Shown piece after piece: positions 1-11,115 of a stretch of DNA of 64,000 bases; the first letter of the stretch is position 1; every line of letters begins with the position of its first letter. The stretch is from Muscardinus avellanarius (Eukaryota > Chordata > Mammalia > Rodentia > Gliridae). Made by a program: the position numbers and the translations under genes. Location of the stretch: positions 72,890,635 through 72,954,634 of the forward strand of contig OY726569.1 in assembly GCA_963383645.1 (NCBI GenBank), given 5' to 3'. Below the pieces are notes generated by a model. The model was not told where the DNA came from and did no database searches. It saw only the letters and a program-made list of their open reading frames with translations.

Positions 1-1559
1 GTCCACAGACAGGAGCGGAAAGGAAAGCAAGCGGCAGAGGCACTGGCGTTTTGTGCTTAGATGAGCACACAGCCTGATACAAAAGTTCACAGCTTCCTAG
101 GAGAGGTATGAAAATCGATTTGCGGGTGGGTCTTGGTCTTGACCCTGTGCCACCGCAAACAAAACCAAAGTCTCCTTGAGCTAAGGTAATCAAGATGAAA
201 GTGTGTTTACATAGATGAGCAGTGGGATTTACCCAGGCCTCGGGAAGGTAATCCCCTGGTTCAACACGCCATGAATGCCCTGCCGTGTCCCTAAGCTGGT
301 AAATTACTGTGGGCTTTTATGAGAGGGGATTGTGGGAATCAGCTAGATGAAATTCAGCCGGTTTCACCTCGAGTCCAGGGCCCACTAATGCACTCCAGGT
401 GTGCAGGCTGCCCAGGCTCTCTTGCCTTGGAAGCCTCAAAGAGGAACTTTCATCCCCAAAGGGAGGCTTTGAAGAATACCAAGGGCCTTTCTATCTCTGC
501 TGGTTTTTTGTATTCTTTCTGCCCACACTTGGTAATTGGAGATACTTGTGGTGTTAAAGCCGGACTTTTTCCTTCCCAGCCTGCCCCTCCAATGGTGAAA
601 TCTTAAGCCTGTGGCTTCAGTTGTGCCCAGCAGTGATTTCTCTGCAGCGTTCCTCACATGTAAAAGGAGAATGGCTGAAATACTAGAAAGGGGGTTATAG
701 GAAGTCACCAAACAACAATTTTCCACGTCTATAGATCCTTTCATCTGAGGGCAAGAGAAGTCAGAGAGGGTGCCTCCAAAGGGAAGAGGAACATACAACT
801 TAAGACTGGTTCTAGGCTACGGAACTGAAGATCAAAGGGCTATCGCCTCAAAATTATACAGTGAGTCACTGGAAAAACTCAGTAAAAGTCAGGCAGCCTG
901 TTCTCCAATCTTATATGGCTAATAAGGGCAATTGGCTTTTAAATAGTACGTTTATTATTTTTTTTCATTCAGCTCCCATGCCGTCCTACAGAATATAATT
1001 ATGTGTGCATTATAGATTTAGATTTCCGAGCCCTAGACCATTATAAGCTATTTTGCCATGATGATATGGTGGGAGAGGGGGAAAGGTCCTGAGCAGCCCT
1101 TACATTGCATGTGTGGTCCCTGTGCTCCTGTGGTACCTCCGCCTCCCTTTCAAGCCACTACCTCTCTCCATGCTCCTGGCGGCTTCAGTTTAGAAGTTCT
1201 CCTTTAAGAGAGCTGCTTCCCAAGGTTTGGCTAACAGCTATGAAGTGCTCTGGTAACTCTGATTTGCTTTTTTCCGGCTTGGGGCTGCTGTACAAATATT
1301 TCAGTTTACTGCCCACTAGTTCAGATTCACTTTAACTCCAAATGCAATAATTTAACATAGGACAGACAAATGTATTTGCAAAGTTAAGGGCAGTGGAATT
1401 TGCCTGTGGGAATCATCTAGATGATTCAGAGAATATGTGAGTTAAGTTAGTATTTTAATATTTCATTTAATTTGGATTATTTTTCATATACCCTCTATAT
1501 ATGATGGGTTTTGATAATGGGTAACCTGACGTGAAGGTCAGATGGGCTGAAGTGACGAA
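1..1559. other. unique DNA, no gene recognised
   Basis: No interspersed repeat or gene is recognised. Two overlapping opposite-strand ORFs (319-606 plus, 95 codons; 436-798 minus, 120 codons) carry no signal, domain or motif I know, and their overlap suggests chance. Confidence 0.5.
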
Positions 1560-1735
1560 GCTTTGGGCCAGGTAGACTAGAGCATAATGCTGGCCCCACC
1601 ACTTCCCAGATGCGTGGCTTTAGTTTGATTACTTAATTGCTGTGAACCTCAGTTACCTCTTTTGCACAAATGAGGATAGTCATAGCCATACAGATATGTT
1701 GTGAAGATGAACTAAAAATATTTATGTGAAAGCTT
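1560..1735 (+). mobile_element. MIR SINE (old, diverged)
   Basis: The order of motifs matches the mammal-wide MIR in sense orientation: a 'ccaccacttcc' segment, 'ttacttaattgctgtgaacctcag', a short A-rich stretch, then 'gttgtgaagatgaactaaa'. It is diverged and lacks clear ends. Confidence 0.65.
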
Positions 1736-1963
1736 CTGGGATATTTATGATTTTGATAGATGTTGGTTTGTACTCTTCTCTTCCTCCTTCCCCCTCTTGC
1801 ATATTTGATTTGCAAAATCTGTATACTATAATTTGTTTTAGTTATGCCCCCCCCAATAAGCACTATCAAAGTTTTTCCAAAACTTGAGTGAGCATTTGGA
1901 TTTTGCTGTATTTTCTCATGATTTGTTTATATCATAATGATTCCATCTGTCAATTAATATTCT

Positions 1964-2164
1964 TTTTTTTTTTTTTTTTTTTGGTGGTAGTGGTACTGGG
2001 ATTCCTGGGAGCCCTTCTGCCTCCGGGCTACACTCCCAGACCTATTTTTTTATATTTTTGTTTGGAAACAGGTTCTCTTAAGCCAGCGTGGCTGGCTTTG
2101 AACCTGTGCGATCCTCCTGTCTCCACCTCCCAAGCGCGGGGACTACAAGTGTGCGCCACCGGCT
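1964..2164 (-). mobile_element. B1-dID dimeric SINE, short 'GGCTTCC' subfamily
   Basis: Antisense order is visible: T-tail, ID half, T-rich linker, B1 half. The ID half carries the derived 'ttcctgggagccc' block, and the B1 half has the compact 'taagccagcgtggctggc' junction. Near-perfect target-site duplications (tcaattaatattct / tcaattaatactct) flank it, so it is a relatively recent insertion. Confidence 0.93.
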
Positions 2165-2179
2165 TCAATTAATACTCTT

Positions 2180-2855
2180 AATGCAGTGAAATTCAGATAT
2201 AAGAGTTCACAGACAAAAAATGATTTGGTATCTACTGGCATTTTTGTAGCATAGCCTGACCAGCAGGTATGGCCCTAGATTGATGAAGACAGGCTGAGCC
2301 ACGGCTGTGTAGAATCTGGCCTGGTGTGTGGCACTTGGCACTGTTCAGGGAGTCTGTAATACATAAACCCCCAGTCTAAGTGACTTCATTGAACACACAG
2401 GCTTATTTCTTGCTTTGATAATCTTTAATTAGATGTTAATGTCCTTGATTGGCAGAAGACTGGTCTCCAAGCACTAATTCCTAGACTGGGCTCCTTTCAT
2501 TGTGAGATTCCTTCATAAAAAATAAAGAAATGACTTCCAAGGTCACCCTGGAAGAAGAAAAATCATGAAGAAATAGTGAATGGGAGTTTTATGGGGGGAC
2601 ACCTCTCATCTGGATTCTACCCACATTGCATTGGCTGGGATTTACGTAGTCCTACTATTCTACAAGGAGGTTAGAAACTGGTCTGGCTGTGTCAAGGAAG
2701 AACAGGAAACAAGTTTTGTGAGCAGCCAGCAATCTCTGAAAATGGATTTGCTAGTTGGCTGGACCTTCTGAATTTGTAAGCTTTTTCTTTCCTTGATTGG
2801 CCCTCTTCCAACTTATTGTGTTGGTTTGTAATTTTTATTTTAGTTTGGTTAACTT
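2180..2855. other. unique DNA, nothing recognised
   Basis: No repeat, gene or regulatory signal could be assigned. One 63-codon ORF (2580-2771, plus) has no recognisable feature. Confidence 0.4.
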
Positions 2856-3070
2856 CCTTTTTTTTTTTTTTTTTTTTGCAGTAATGGGGATGGAACCCAG
2901 GGGCATTCTACCTCCCAAGTTACAACACCCCCACCCCTATTTTTTTTCCTTTATATTGAAACAGAATCTCACTGGTTGCAAAGGGCCTCACTAAGTGGCC
3001 GAGGCTGGTTGCCAACTGCAATCCTCCTATCTCAGCCTCCCAAATGCTTGATCTGCCATCATGCTCAGCT
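2856..3070 (-). mobile_element. B1-dID dimeric SINE
   Basis: A T-tail is followed by 'tggaacccaggggcattctacc', then 'ctcactaagtggccgaggctgg' and 'cctcctatctcagcctccc', which is the antisense ID then B1 order. Scattered substitutions mark it as older than the copy at 1964-2164. Confidence 0.88.
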
Positions 3071-3684
3071 CACTTAGAGGATTTGACTTAATTAATTTGC
3101 CCTTATCTAATAACTTATTGATCCAGATTCTGGACCTCTGACCATAGATCCATTCAGAGAAAATTAGACTTGTTTCAGAGTTAAAGAGAAACTTAGAGAT
3201 GATTGAATTTGAGGATATTTTTTATAGTACAGATGACTTCTCTCCAAAGACACTGATAAATTTACTTGTAAATGGAAATAAAATATGAACATCTCAAAAT
3301 ATGTTTCTGAAACGTTCTTTCTTAAAATGACTGAAAATTTAAAAAAAAACAGGTTAATAAAAAGGAAAAGGCTTTCTAGTACAATAGGAAATGTTCATGG
3401 GTTTTAGCCTGAGCTTTGACCCTGACTATATGTGTGAAAATGTTATTACTGTGAACAGGTTTAAGGGAATACAAAAAATAATTGAAAATTCTGAAATTCT
3501 ATACACCCAATTGAAATTAATGTTGTATCTGGTGGTGGGATTATGAATAATTCCTTGGTTGATTTGATTTGGTTCTTTTTTTTTTTGGTTTTGGTTTTGC
3601 CTGTTTTTTAGTTGTATTGTATTTGGTCTCCAAATTTTATGTACCAGGAATATATTCCTTTTGTATTAAATACCCTTGATATTC
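3071..3684. other. AT-rich unique DNA
   Basis: AT-rich sequence with T-runs near 3577. No repeat family or coding feature is recognised. Confidence 0.4.
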
Positions 3685-3906
3685 CTTTTTTTTTTTTTTT
3701 TTTTTTTGAGGGTCTGGGGATGGAACTCAGAGGCATTCAACCTCCAAGCTACATTCCCTGCCCTATTTTTTATTCTTTATTTTGAAATTGGGTGTCACTG
3801 AGTTGCAGAGGGCCTCACTAAGTATCTAAGGCTGTCCGCAAACCACGATCTTCCTGTCTCAGGCTCCCAAATGCTGGTATTACAAGCGTGCACCACCACG
3901 CCCGGC
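3685..3906 (-). mobile_element. B1-dID dimeric SINE with target-site duplication
   Basis: A full-length antisense dimer begins with a 23-T tail and ends in 'cacgcccggct'. It is flanked by an imperfect duplication (ccttgatattcc / ccctgatatttct). The right half reads 'ggtctggggatggaactcag', typical of the subfamily with a 'gcatt' before the pol III box. Confidence 0.92.
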
Positions 3907-4020
3907 TCCCTGATATTTCTTAAAAGATCAAAATCATGAAGAAACAAAGCATGAGGTTGATTTCCAGCTCCAGGGCCTCAAGTGGTTTCTTTGAGAATTA
4001 GATAAAACAATAGATAAGAA

Positions 4021-4245
4021 AGTCTGGCGTGGTGGGCAGGCTTGTAATCCCAGCATTTGGGAGGCTGAGACAGTAGGATCGTGGTTCAGGGACAGCCTCA
4101 GCTACTTAATGAGGCCCTCTGCAACTCAGTGAGACCCGGTTTCAAAATAAGGAATAAAAAATAGGACTAGGGTGTAGCTTGGGGGTAGAATGCCTCTGGG
4201 TTCCATCCCCAGTACCACAAAACAAAAAACAAAAACAAACAGACA
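4021..4245 (+). mobile_element. B1-dID dimeric SINE with target-site duplication
   Basis: A sense dimer runs from 'tctggcgtggtgggcagg' through the B1 half, an A-rich linker, the ID half ('gggtgtagcttgggggtagaatgcc') and a CAAAA-rich tail. It is flanked by caatagataaga at 4008 and 4246. Confidence 0.93.
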
Positions 4246-4349
4246 CAATAGATAAGAGTGTACTTTGAAAACCAAGTAGCTGTATAATAAAATATTGTCA
4301 GCAGGTTAGACATAGCTTTACATTCAGTTTCTGTATAGACGAAGTCAAA

Positions 4350-4492
4350 TGTAGAGCTGCACCCCCGGCCCTATTTTATTTTTTCCTTTGAAATGAAGTT
4401 TCGCTAAGTTGCTGAGGGCTAAACTGCCAAACTTGTGTTCTTCTGTCTCAAGTACTGTGGTTACAGGAAGGTGCCACCAAGTCCTTGCTGGC
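4350..4492 (-). mobile_element. B1-dID SINE fragment, old
   Basis: The sequence includes 'ctattttattttttcctttg', 'gctaagttgctgagggct' and 'tctgtctcaagtactgtgg'. It corresponds to the linker and B1 half of an antisense copy, but the ends are eroded and the ID half is mostly lost. Confidence 0.65.
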
Positions 4493-5094
4493 ATGCTGAG
4501 TTCGTAAAACTGTTCAATCTGCTGTTTGGGTTTACTGCCCCTCTACGAGGAGGTAATTCTACAAACACAAAGTGCATATTTATTACTCACAAAGACAATA
4601 ATCGAAGATTATTTACTGCTTAGTACAGAGTGCAGTTCCTCAGCATTAAAGCCATCATTTTAAAGGCCATGGGGGAAAAACAAAACAAAACAAAACACCA
4701 TCTTAACAAGGATGTATACCATGATTGTAAGTAATTTAGGAAGGAAGAATGGAAGGCAGGGAGGTGATCTAAAAACCCGCCCGTTTTTAGATCTTGCCTG
4801 TTCATCTAAAAACTCTTCCTTGGGCATGCTACGTTGGCCACATAGAAAAATGGGAGCCTGCTTGTTAGTGGTGACTGTCACATGGAAGCACTTAGGTCAC
4901 TTATCTGGCTCCCACAGCCTCTGTGATTATAGGCCATCATCAAGAGATCCTTCGTGAGTCTTTCTATTTGTAAAAGTAATACATACTCGTAAGATTTAGA
5001 CCTTTAAGAAATAAATTATAGAGAAATGGAAAAAGTCCCTCAGAATCTTAGATGTAACTGCTATTTGCATTCTTGTTTACAGTTCTTCAAAATT
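4493..5094. other. unique DNA with a perfect hairpin
   Basis: No gene is recognised. It contains an (AAAAC)n run near 4676-4697 and a perfect 11-bp inverted repeat at 4766-4793, listed separately. Confidence 0.45.
4766..4793. repeat. perfect inverted repeat (11-bp arms, 6-nt loop)
   Basis: gatctaaaaac (4766-4776) and its exact reverse complement gtttttagatc (4783-4793) flank ccgccc. A third direct copy of atctaaaaac lies at 4804-4813. The function is unknown. Confidence 0.9.
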
Positions 5095-5398
5095 TTCCCT
5101 TAATATGTGGAAGCTAGGGAGAAAATGAGTTATAGGAGGAACTCTAGACTCTATAGATGAGCATATAAGGAGACCTCACTGAAGGGAATGGGAGGAGGGA
5201 AGAGGGAAATTCCTGAATGTACATGATGTACATTCACAAACATATCAAAGTCAATCACTAAGCTAAACATGAGAAGGAGGAAGGGGGAGGGAATGGAGCG
5301 GGAATTGGAGACAGGCTAATTAGGTGATGTGTGTATGTATGCCTCTACCATCTTGTACTCCATTAAGATGTATGACTACAAGGCACCAATAAAAAATT
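5095..5398 (+). mobile_element. L1 3' end (5'-truncated LINE-1)
   Basis: The sequence 'cctctaccatcttgtact', 'ccattaagatgtatgacta' and 'gcaccaataaaaa' is the sense counterpart of the antisense blocks at 18158-18475 and 61519-61699. The purine-rich stretch 'gggaatgggaggagggaa' and the A-rich terminus are typical of L1 3' UTRs. No ORF2 is present, so it is a short, dead 5'-truncated copy. Confidence 0.75.
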
Positions 5399-5407
5399 AA
5401 AAATTTT

Positions 5408-5612
5408 GCCGGGCATGGTGGCGCACGCTTGTAATCCCCGCACTTGGGAGGCGGAGACAGGAGGATCGCGCAGGTTCAAATCCAGCCCCGTGCGCTGGCT
5501 TAGGAGACCCTGTTTCCAAATAAAAATATAAAATAGGTCTGGGAGTGTAGGTCGGAGGTAGAAGGGCTTCCAGGAACCCCAGTACCACCAAAAAAAAAAA
5601 AAAAAAAAAAAA
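5408..5612 (+). mobile_element. B1-dID SINE, short 'GGCTTCC' subfamily, in an L1 A-tail
   Basis: A sense dimer begins at 'gccgggcatggtggcgcacg'. It has the compact B1 junction ('gtgcgctggcttaggagacc') and the derived ID block 'agggcttccaggaacccc', and ends in about 23 A residues. It follows directly on the A-rich end of the L1 at 5095-5398, so it probably inserted into that tail. Confidence 0.93.
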
Positions 5613-6462
5613 TTAAGCATTTTTTTCCAATGAATATGTTAACGTGTTTACTATGTTTTCTTAACAAAGAGTGTGACCATATACACTGTTTTGTATTTTA
5701 TTCTTACTACATCTTAGGCAATATTTCATAGGATTTTCAATAAGTTTTCTTTTCTCATATTTCTTAACTAGGGTGTTATATTTCTTAGAAAGTTAAAAAA
5801 GAGGGAGCTGGATGATGATTATTTTTTCATTTTTATGAGTAAGAGGTTTTTAGAATGATCATTTAAGGCAGTTTTAAAGGCAAGCGTATTAGTTTGGCGA
5901 TGTCTCTACTTTCCTACTGGCCAATTCATTACTTATAATTATTGTATTGGTCATGTGAATTATGAATTAATGATTTTAGGAAACAACGTTTTTACCACTC
6001 TGACATTCTTTCCAGAAATGGGCTTGTGAAAACGAATCAAATTTGGGGGTTATGTTGTTCTGTTCTGAGAAAGAATGAGTTCTTCACTTAGGAACAGATC
6101 TGACCCGGCCACTCTCCTATTTGGACATGTCTTTCGACTTCTCCTCGTGTAATGGAGAGACTCCAGGTTCTTTAGTTTGGTTCTTAAGAAGTCCTGCTGC
6201 ACCATGGTTTCTCAGCTCCGGGCACCCACTCCACATGCATATGGTTCGGATGCAACCCTTCCTTACTGTTCCTCACCTTTTGCCTGACTTTCCCTCTGCT
6301 AGGAGGCTTTCTGCTACTTCTCTGCCTGGTGAAGCTTGTGTGTTCTCAGTTCTTTGCTGAAGCTTTGCTCTGCTCTCCAGACAGAACACCATCTCCTTGT
6401 TTCCTGTTTCTATTCTGATGCTGCGGTATAAATACCTTACCTGTCTTAATCTTTTATTTTGT

Positions 6463-6463
<1 letters not shown>
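5613..6463. other. AT-rich unique DNA
   Basis: No repeat or gene is recognised. A 79-codon ORF (6121-6360, plus) has no recognisable motif. Confidence 0.4.

Positions 6464-6501
<38 letters not shown>
6464..6501. repeat. (GT)n microsatellite
   Basis: About 18 GT units directly precede an antisense SINE, at the position where its A/T tail would lie. Confidence 0.95.
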
Positions 6502-6505
<4 letters not shown>

Positions 6506-6694
6506 GATGTGAACCCAGGGGTTTTCTACCTCTGAGCTACACCCCTAGACCTTTTTTATTTTTTTATTTTTATTTTTTTTTGTTTGGAAACAGGGTCTCA
6601 CTATGTTGCTGAGATTGGTCTTAAACCTGCAACCCTTCTGTCTCAGAGCCTTCCAAGTACTGGGATTACAGGTGTGCACCACTATCACTGGCTG
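6502..6694 (-). mobile_element. B1-dID dimeric SINE
   Basis: The antisense ID half ('gtgaacccaggggttttctacc'), a long mixed-T linker and the B1 half ('ctcactatgttgctgagattgg') are present. The T-tail is replaced by the (GT)n tract. Confidence 0.85.
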
Positions 6695-6705
6695 TTTATT
6701 CATTT

Positions 6706-6787
6706 ATTTAGTGGTGCTGGGAATAGAAACTAGGACATCAGGCATAATAAACATGTACTCTACCACTGAGATATATCCCCAGCCCTG
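6706..6787 (-). mobile_element. ID element with undeleted ID core, antisense
   Basis: 'gtggtgctgggaatagaa' is followed by 'catgtactctaccactgaga' and 'tatccccagccct', which is the antisense of an ID/tRNA-Ala-like SINE. It contains the central 'tgcctagcatgt'-type segment that the dimeric elements lack. No B1 half is attached. Confidence 0.7.
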
Positions 6788-6794
6788 ATTTTTT

Positions 6795-6885
6795 TTTATC
6801 ATGGTATAATGCACAGACGATAAAGTGCACAAATATTAAGTCTATAGCTGATGACTTTATCATGTCAGAATGTGTACCTGTGAGC
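6795..6885 (-). mobile_element. L1M 3' end fragment, old
   Basis: 'atggtataatgcacagacga' and 'taaagtgcacaaatattaag' follow the antisense 3' end of mammal-wide L1M elements, where a 'gtgcacaaat' block lies near the terminus. Only about 90 bp remain. Confidence 0.5.
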
Positions 6886-6965
6886 CTTCAGAGGATAGGA
6901 GCCAAACATTATTTGTCATTATTTCCCCAGAGATAATAAGTGTTTGAATGAATATGAATGATTAT
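6886..6965 (+). mobile_element. L2 LINE 3' end fragment
   Basis: 'ccagagataataagtgtttg' and 'aatgaatatgaatga' resemble the L2 3' end, which finishes in a TGAA-type repeat. It is short and diverged. Confidence 0.45.
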
Positions 6966-8026
6966 TAGGTAATTTTCTTGATCTATTCCTTTTTGAAGAT
7001 TTTCTTTTGAGAGAGGACAATCAGGTGTGGGCTTATTGCAGGTGTATGAAACCTACATATTTAACTTTTTGCCACCAACCTAAAAAGTTAGAGATAGAGC
7101 CTCGAAAGTAAGAGATTCTGATTTCTTCAGAAGCAATTATAGATCACTGAATAAAAATAAATTCTATTTTCTATCCATTTAATAAAGTTTTATTAAAAAT
7201 TATAAATCTTAAGACTTGAGATACTAAATAGCAAGGGGATATGAGTAGGATCAAATTGCCTTTCCCTTACTGTTTATTCCTTATAAAAAATAACTACTTC
7301 TTTACTTAAATTTCTAAATCTAGATTGAGATTGCATAAGAAATGGAGTGATGTTTCATTTCAAACTTAATTCTTCCACTAAGAATCCCTGATGCATTAAA
7401 GAAAATTGTATTTATACATTTTGTTAAAGCTAGAAAACAGAAAATTTGCTCAGAGTAATTTGATTCAACAGGAGGGTTTAGTAGTCTTTCTTGAAAGATG
7501 ACCTTGAAATCAATCCTTTTAACTTACATTAGGACCGAAAAAGAACTAAACATACTTCCCTATTTAAAAGTCTGCCTCCTTTTTTTCCTATGTCAGAAAA
7601 TCCAGGCTAAGATATCATTGCTTTGCACTAATTTAGCATTTAAAACCTTTCTTTGAGAAGTGTATATTGAAACAGGTAAGTAATGGCATCAGACACATTT
7701 TTTTCTACTATGTACAGTGATGGAGATTGCTTTCCTTCTCAATTTGTCCTAGTTTTATTATATAATCTCCCCTTTTCTGTTAATCAGTTAATGCCTTCAC
7801 AAAATTTGTCACTATCAGTGCCTATTATTGCCAAAGTATTCTAGATTCTGAGGTTGTCAAGATGAAAAGTCCAGACCAACATTGTGTTTTGACTATTTTT
7901 TAAAAGTTAGGTTTTACTCCTCTTCCTTCTTAATTGGATCAATTAAATAAGTGTCTATTTAATGTCTACTCTGTTTAAGATCATAATCCATAATCTCTTT
8001 GGAAGCTAGCATTAATTTTGATACCA
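6966..8026. other. AT-rich unique DNA, nothing recognised
   Basis: About 1 kb of AT-rich sequence has no ORF above 60 codons, no SINE and no identifiable old repeat. Confidence 0.4.
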
Positions 8027-8036
8027 GCTAGTGAAT

Positions 8037-8229
8037 TTTTTTTTGATTTTGGTGGTATTGGGGTTCCTGGAAGCCCTTCTACCTCCGGGCTACACTCCCA
8101 GACCTATTTTATATTTTTTTTATTTGGAAACAGTCTCTTAAGCCAGCGCGGCTGGCTTCGAACCTGCGCGATCCTCCTGTCTCCACCTCCCAAGTGCGGG
8201 GATTACAAGCATGCGCCACCACGCCCAGC
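8037..8229 (-). mobile_element. B1-dID SINE, short 'GGCTTCC' subfamily
   Basis: The antisense copy has the diagnostic 'ttcctggaagcccttctacc' and 'taagccagcgcggctggctt'. It is flanked by a perfect 10-bp duplication gctagtgaat (8027-8036 and 8230-8239). The low divergence suggests a young insertion. Confidence 0.95.
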
Positions 8230-8239
8230 GCTAGTGAAT

Positions 8240-8885
8240 ATTTTAAGTTCTTCACGTGGTGTTAGACATTTCATTAATTATGAAGTGGGAGATTCAAGCA
8301 GACTCCTTTTTCCTGAGAAATATGTATCTCATTAATTTTCAATATTAATTGTCTAGATACTATTAGTGCTATATTACTTCAGGCCTTTTTGTAAAGCAAT
8401 ACAAAATATGTATTTGTGTCAGAGACAGGTTATTGTTCATTTTTAGAGGAACTGGGTGGTTTGCTGGCACATTTGTGAGTAAAGTGTAATTGCTTAAATC
8501 TTAAATTGTGTACTTACTCTTAGAAATCCAATTTCTATTGTAGTGTCCGCATGTGAACTAGCAATAAACAGACAAAATTAAGCCTGTGTGCTTGGATCAT
8601 GGTTTTCCAAAGGCCACTGATCTGCTTTACGGAGACTTGAGCTGCTGTATAATAGCATTTGAAACCATTACACGATCAGGTCATTTTAATAGGACAACCT
8701 AATAAAAGGTAACTTGAGGCCCTGCGATAAGAAGCTGTCTAAGTACTAAGTGGTCTGATTACATACCAATGAAATGAGAAAAATCAGGCTCTTCCTTCAG
8801 TTTTCATCTGCTGTGAACATGGGAAGCAGCTCTCAGACCCTGAGCCCATCCGACATTGGGAAACATGAGCAGCTTCTCCAAACAA
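8240..8885. other. unique DNA, nothing recognised
   Basis: No repeat or gene is recognised in this stretch. Confidence 0.4.
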
Positions 8886-8984
8886 TCTTTCCTCCTTCCC
8901 TCGTTCCTTTGTTTCCTTCTTTCCCGTCCCCCCCCTTTCCTCTTTTCCCCTTCTCCCTCCCTCCCTCCCTTCCTTTTTCTTTCC
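8886..8984. repeat. pyrimidine-rich low-complexity tract
   Basis: A CT-rich tract with CCCT and CCTT units is broken by a few G residues. It sits directly against the T-tail side of the SINE at 8985, so it may be an expanded tail. Confidence 0.85.
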
Positions 8985-9379
8985 TGGGGCGTTGTTAGGG
9001 ATTGAACCCAGGGACATTCTGCCTCTGAGCTACACACCAAGCCCTTTTTATTTTATTTGTTTGTTTGTTTGTTTGTTTTTGGAAGCCCTTTTACCTCCGG
9101 GCTACACTCCCAGACCTATTTTTTATATTTTTATTTGGAAACAGGTTCTCTTAAGCCAGCGTGGCTGGCTTCGATCCTCCTGTCTCCACCTCCCAAGTGC
9201 GGGGATTACAAGCGTGCGCAACCACGCCCGGCTACCCCTTTTTATTTTTTATTTGGAAACAAGGTCTTGCTAGGCTGCTGAGATTCTTGCTAAGTTGCTG
9301 AGGCTAGCCTTGAGCGTGTAATCCTCCTGTCTCAGCCTCTCCAGTACCAGGATTACAAGTGTGCACCATCTTGCCCAAC
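8985..9379 (-). mobile_element. B1-dID SINE split by a younger SINE
   Basis: The older antisense element's ID half (8985-9059) and B1 half (9234-9379, 'ctgctgagattcttgctaag' to 'cttgcccaact') are separated by a younger copy at 9060-9233. The break lies in the T-rich linker. ccctttttatttt is found on both sides as a target-site duplication. Confidence 0.9.
9060..9233 (-). mobile_element. nested B1-dID SINE, short 'GGCTTCC' subfamily
   Basis: The young antisense copy has a (TTTG)n tail at 9060-9077, 'ggaagcccttttacctccgg' and the compact B1 junction. The last bases of the ID half before the tail are missing. It lies inside the linker of the older SINE. Confidence 0.93.
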
Positions 9380-10796
9380 TTCAGGGCATACTTTCTAAGG
9401 AAAGAGATAATAGAAGACTCCTTCCTTCTGTGTCCTGTGTTCTTTTTTCTCTGGAATAGGTTCTCGTACTCAAAGAAAACAGATTGCTTTGGTTTTAATC
9501 GGTAAATCAAGGGGTGACACCTTTTTGTGTTTTCCTTAAGAGAGTTACTGAGGGCAGAGAAAGAGTATATATCATTAATCACTTGAGAACTGTTTACCAC
9601 TATAATCTAGAGGGCACTTGCCCATGGCAGGCAGTAAAATTACCCTTGTTGTGTAAGAATAACCTGAGTGATTTACTTAAGACTGGTCACAAATGTTTGG
9701 GCATTATTCAAGCCCTGAGCCTCACCAATTAGCTATATTTTTAACTGCTTTTTTTTTTTTTTAGATTACCTTTATACCATCCAATCACAATGAGAGGAGT
9801 GGAAGTTCCTGAAATTGCAACATTACTAACTTCCAGCCATGTGACATAGCTTTTGAGACACTGAGTTAAATTTCAACCCAGACATTTCTCTTCAATTCAG
9901 GTCACCTGCAGGCCAGACAAAGCCAAGGTCATATGTTGAACCAATATAAGGAGTTCCATTGGCCCAATAACTATAATGTTATTCACCGTTTGAAATACTA
10001 TACCATGGTTAATCATAAGTAGCAGCTGTTGTGTCCTTTTATTTATGAGGCTTTAATCAGGAGGACACAGCAAGAACAGTGTTTGAAAGGAGCTTTTCAT
10101 GAGGTCTTCCTTTGGATGCTCCGTCCTCTACCATTGCAAAATTGCAAAGAGAAGAGGACTTCACGTTGACTTATAAAAATATAGTGACTCTTCTATATTG
10201 GCTCCTCTAAAATCAGATTTGAATTCTCAAACTGTAATCTTTATGTTTCAGCTAGTGACCACAGAGACACGAAGCCAGTTCTCTCCAGAAAGTTACTTTC
10301 CTTGGGCCCCAAATGGAATTAAATCTTAAATGTCAGCTATCAAAAGTTACATATTGACTCTGAAAATAGACTTTTCTATTCAGAATTTAAATTTTCTATC
10401 TGTGACCAGATGTTCCTAGTGATGTTAAGGTAAATAGACGGGAGCTTTTGAGCACTTCTTTTTACTGCCCCCAACCTGACTGTCTGTTTCTGTCTCTCAT
10501 TCTCTTTCTCTCTAACCTATTTTTGGCTTTATATTTATGTTAGTTTATGAGAATTCTTTGTGTTAATTCCTTTTTTCAAAGAGGGGCATAGGCAAGAATT
10601 TGAATAGGACCATTTTATGAATGAATATCGGAATGAATTGATTTGAATTGATTTTGAAGTCAAATAATTTAATGGTAGGTTATCTTTTTAGATTCGTTAA
10701 TTTGTCAACTTCAACCAAAATTAGATTTGTAACACTAAGCAGATACAGACTCTTTTCTTTGAGATACTCAAAATATTTCAAAAGTTATTGATTGAT
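9380..10796. other. unique AT-rich DNA, nothing recognised
   Basis: About 1.4 kb has no SINE or identifiable old repeat apart from a T-run at 9750. Overlapping ORFs at 9304-9732 are short and partly derived from the SINE. Confidence 0.4.
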
Positions 10797-10895
10797 TGAT
10801 TAATTGGTCTTAATAAGTGGCTGAGGCTGGTTTTGAGCCTGAGAGCCTCTTGTCTCAGCCTCCCAAGTACTGGGATTATGGGAATGCCCAGATTT
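10797..10895 (-). mobile_element. B1 half fragment
   Basis: 'gtcttaataagtggctgagg' then 'cttgtctcagcctcccaagt' and 'actgggattatggg' match the antisense B1 half only. The ID half and tail are absent. Confidence 0.7.
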
Positions 10896-10920
10896 AAATT
10901 TATATTTAGTTTTAGTAATA

Positions 10921-11115
10921 ACTTTTTTTTTTTGGATACTGGAGGTTGAACCCAGAGACATTCTATTTCTGAGCTATTTTATTTTTTATCTTCAAACAAG
11001 GTCTCACAAAGTTGCAGAGGGCCTCACTACGTTGCTGAGGCTGGCCTCAAACCTGTGATCTTCCTATCTCAACTTCCAAGTACTGTGATTACAGTCATGC
11101 CACAACACCCAGCTT
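10921..11115 (-). mobile_element. B1-dID dimeric SINE
   Basis: The antisense dimer runs from a T-tail through 'ggttgaacccagagacattc' and the linker to 'caacacccagct'. It has accumulated substitutions and looks old. Confidence 0.87.

Noticed and set aside
5363..5620. Recurrent peptides such as 'VVLGFLEALLPP' and 'SASQAWGLQACAT' seen in many ORFs
   Set aside because: They come from antisense B1-dID SINEs in different frames. They are not a protein family.
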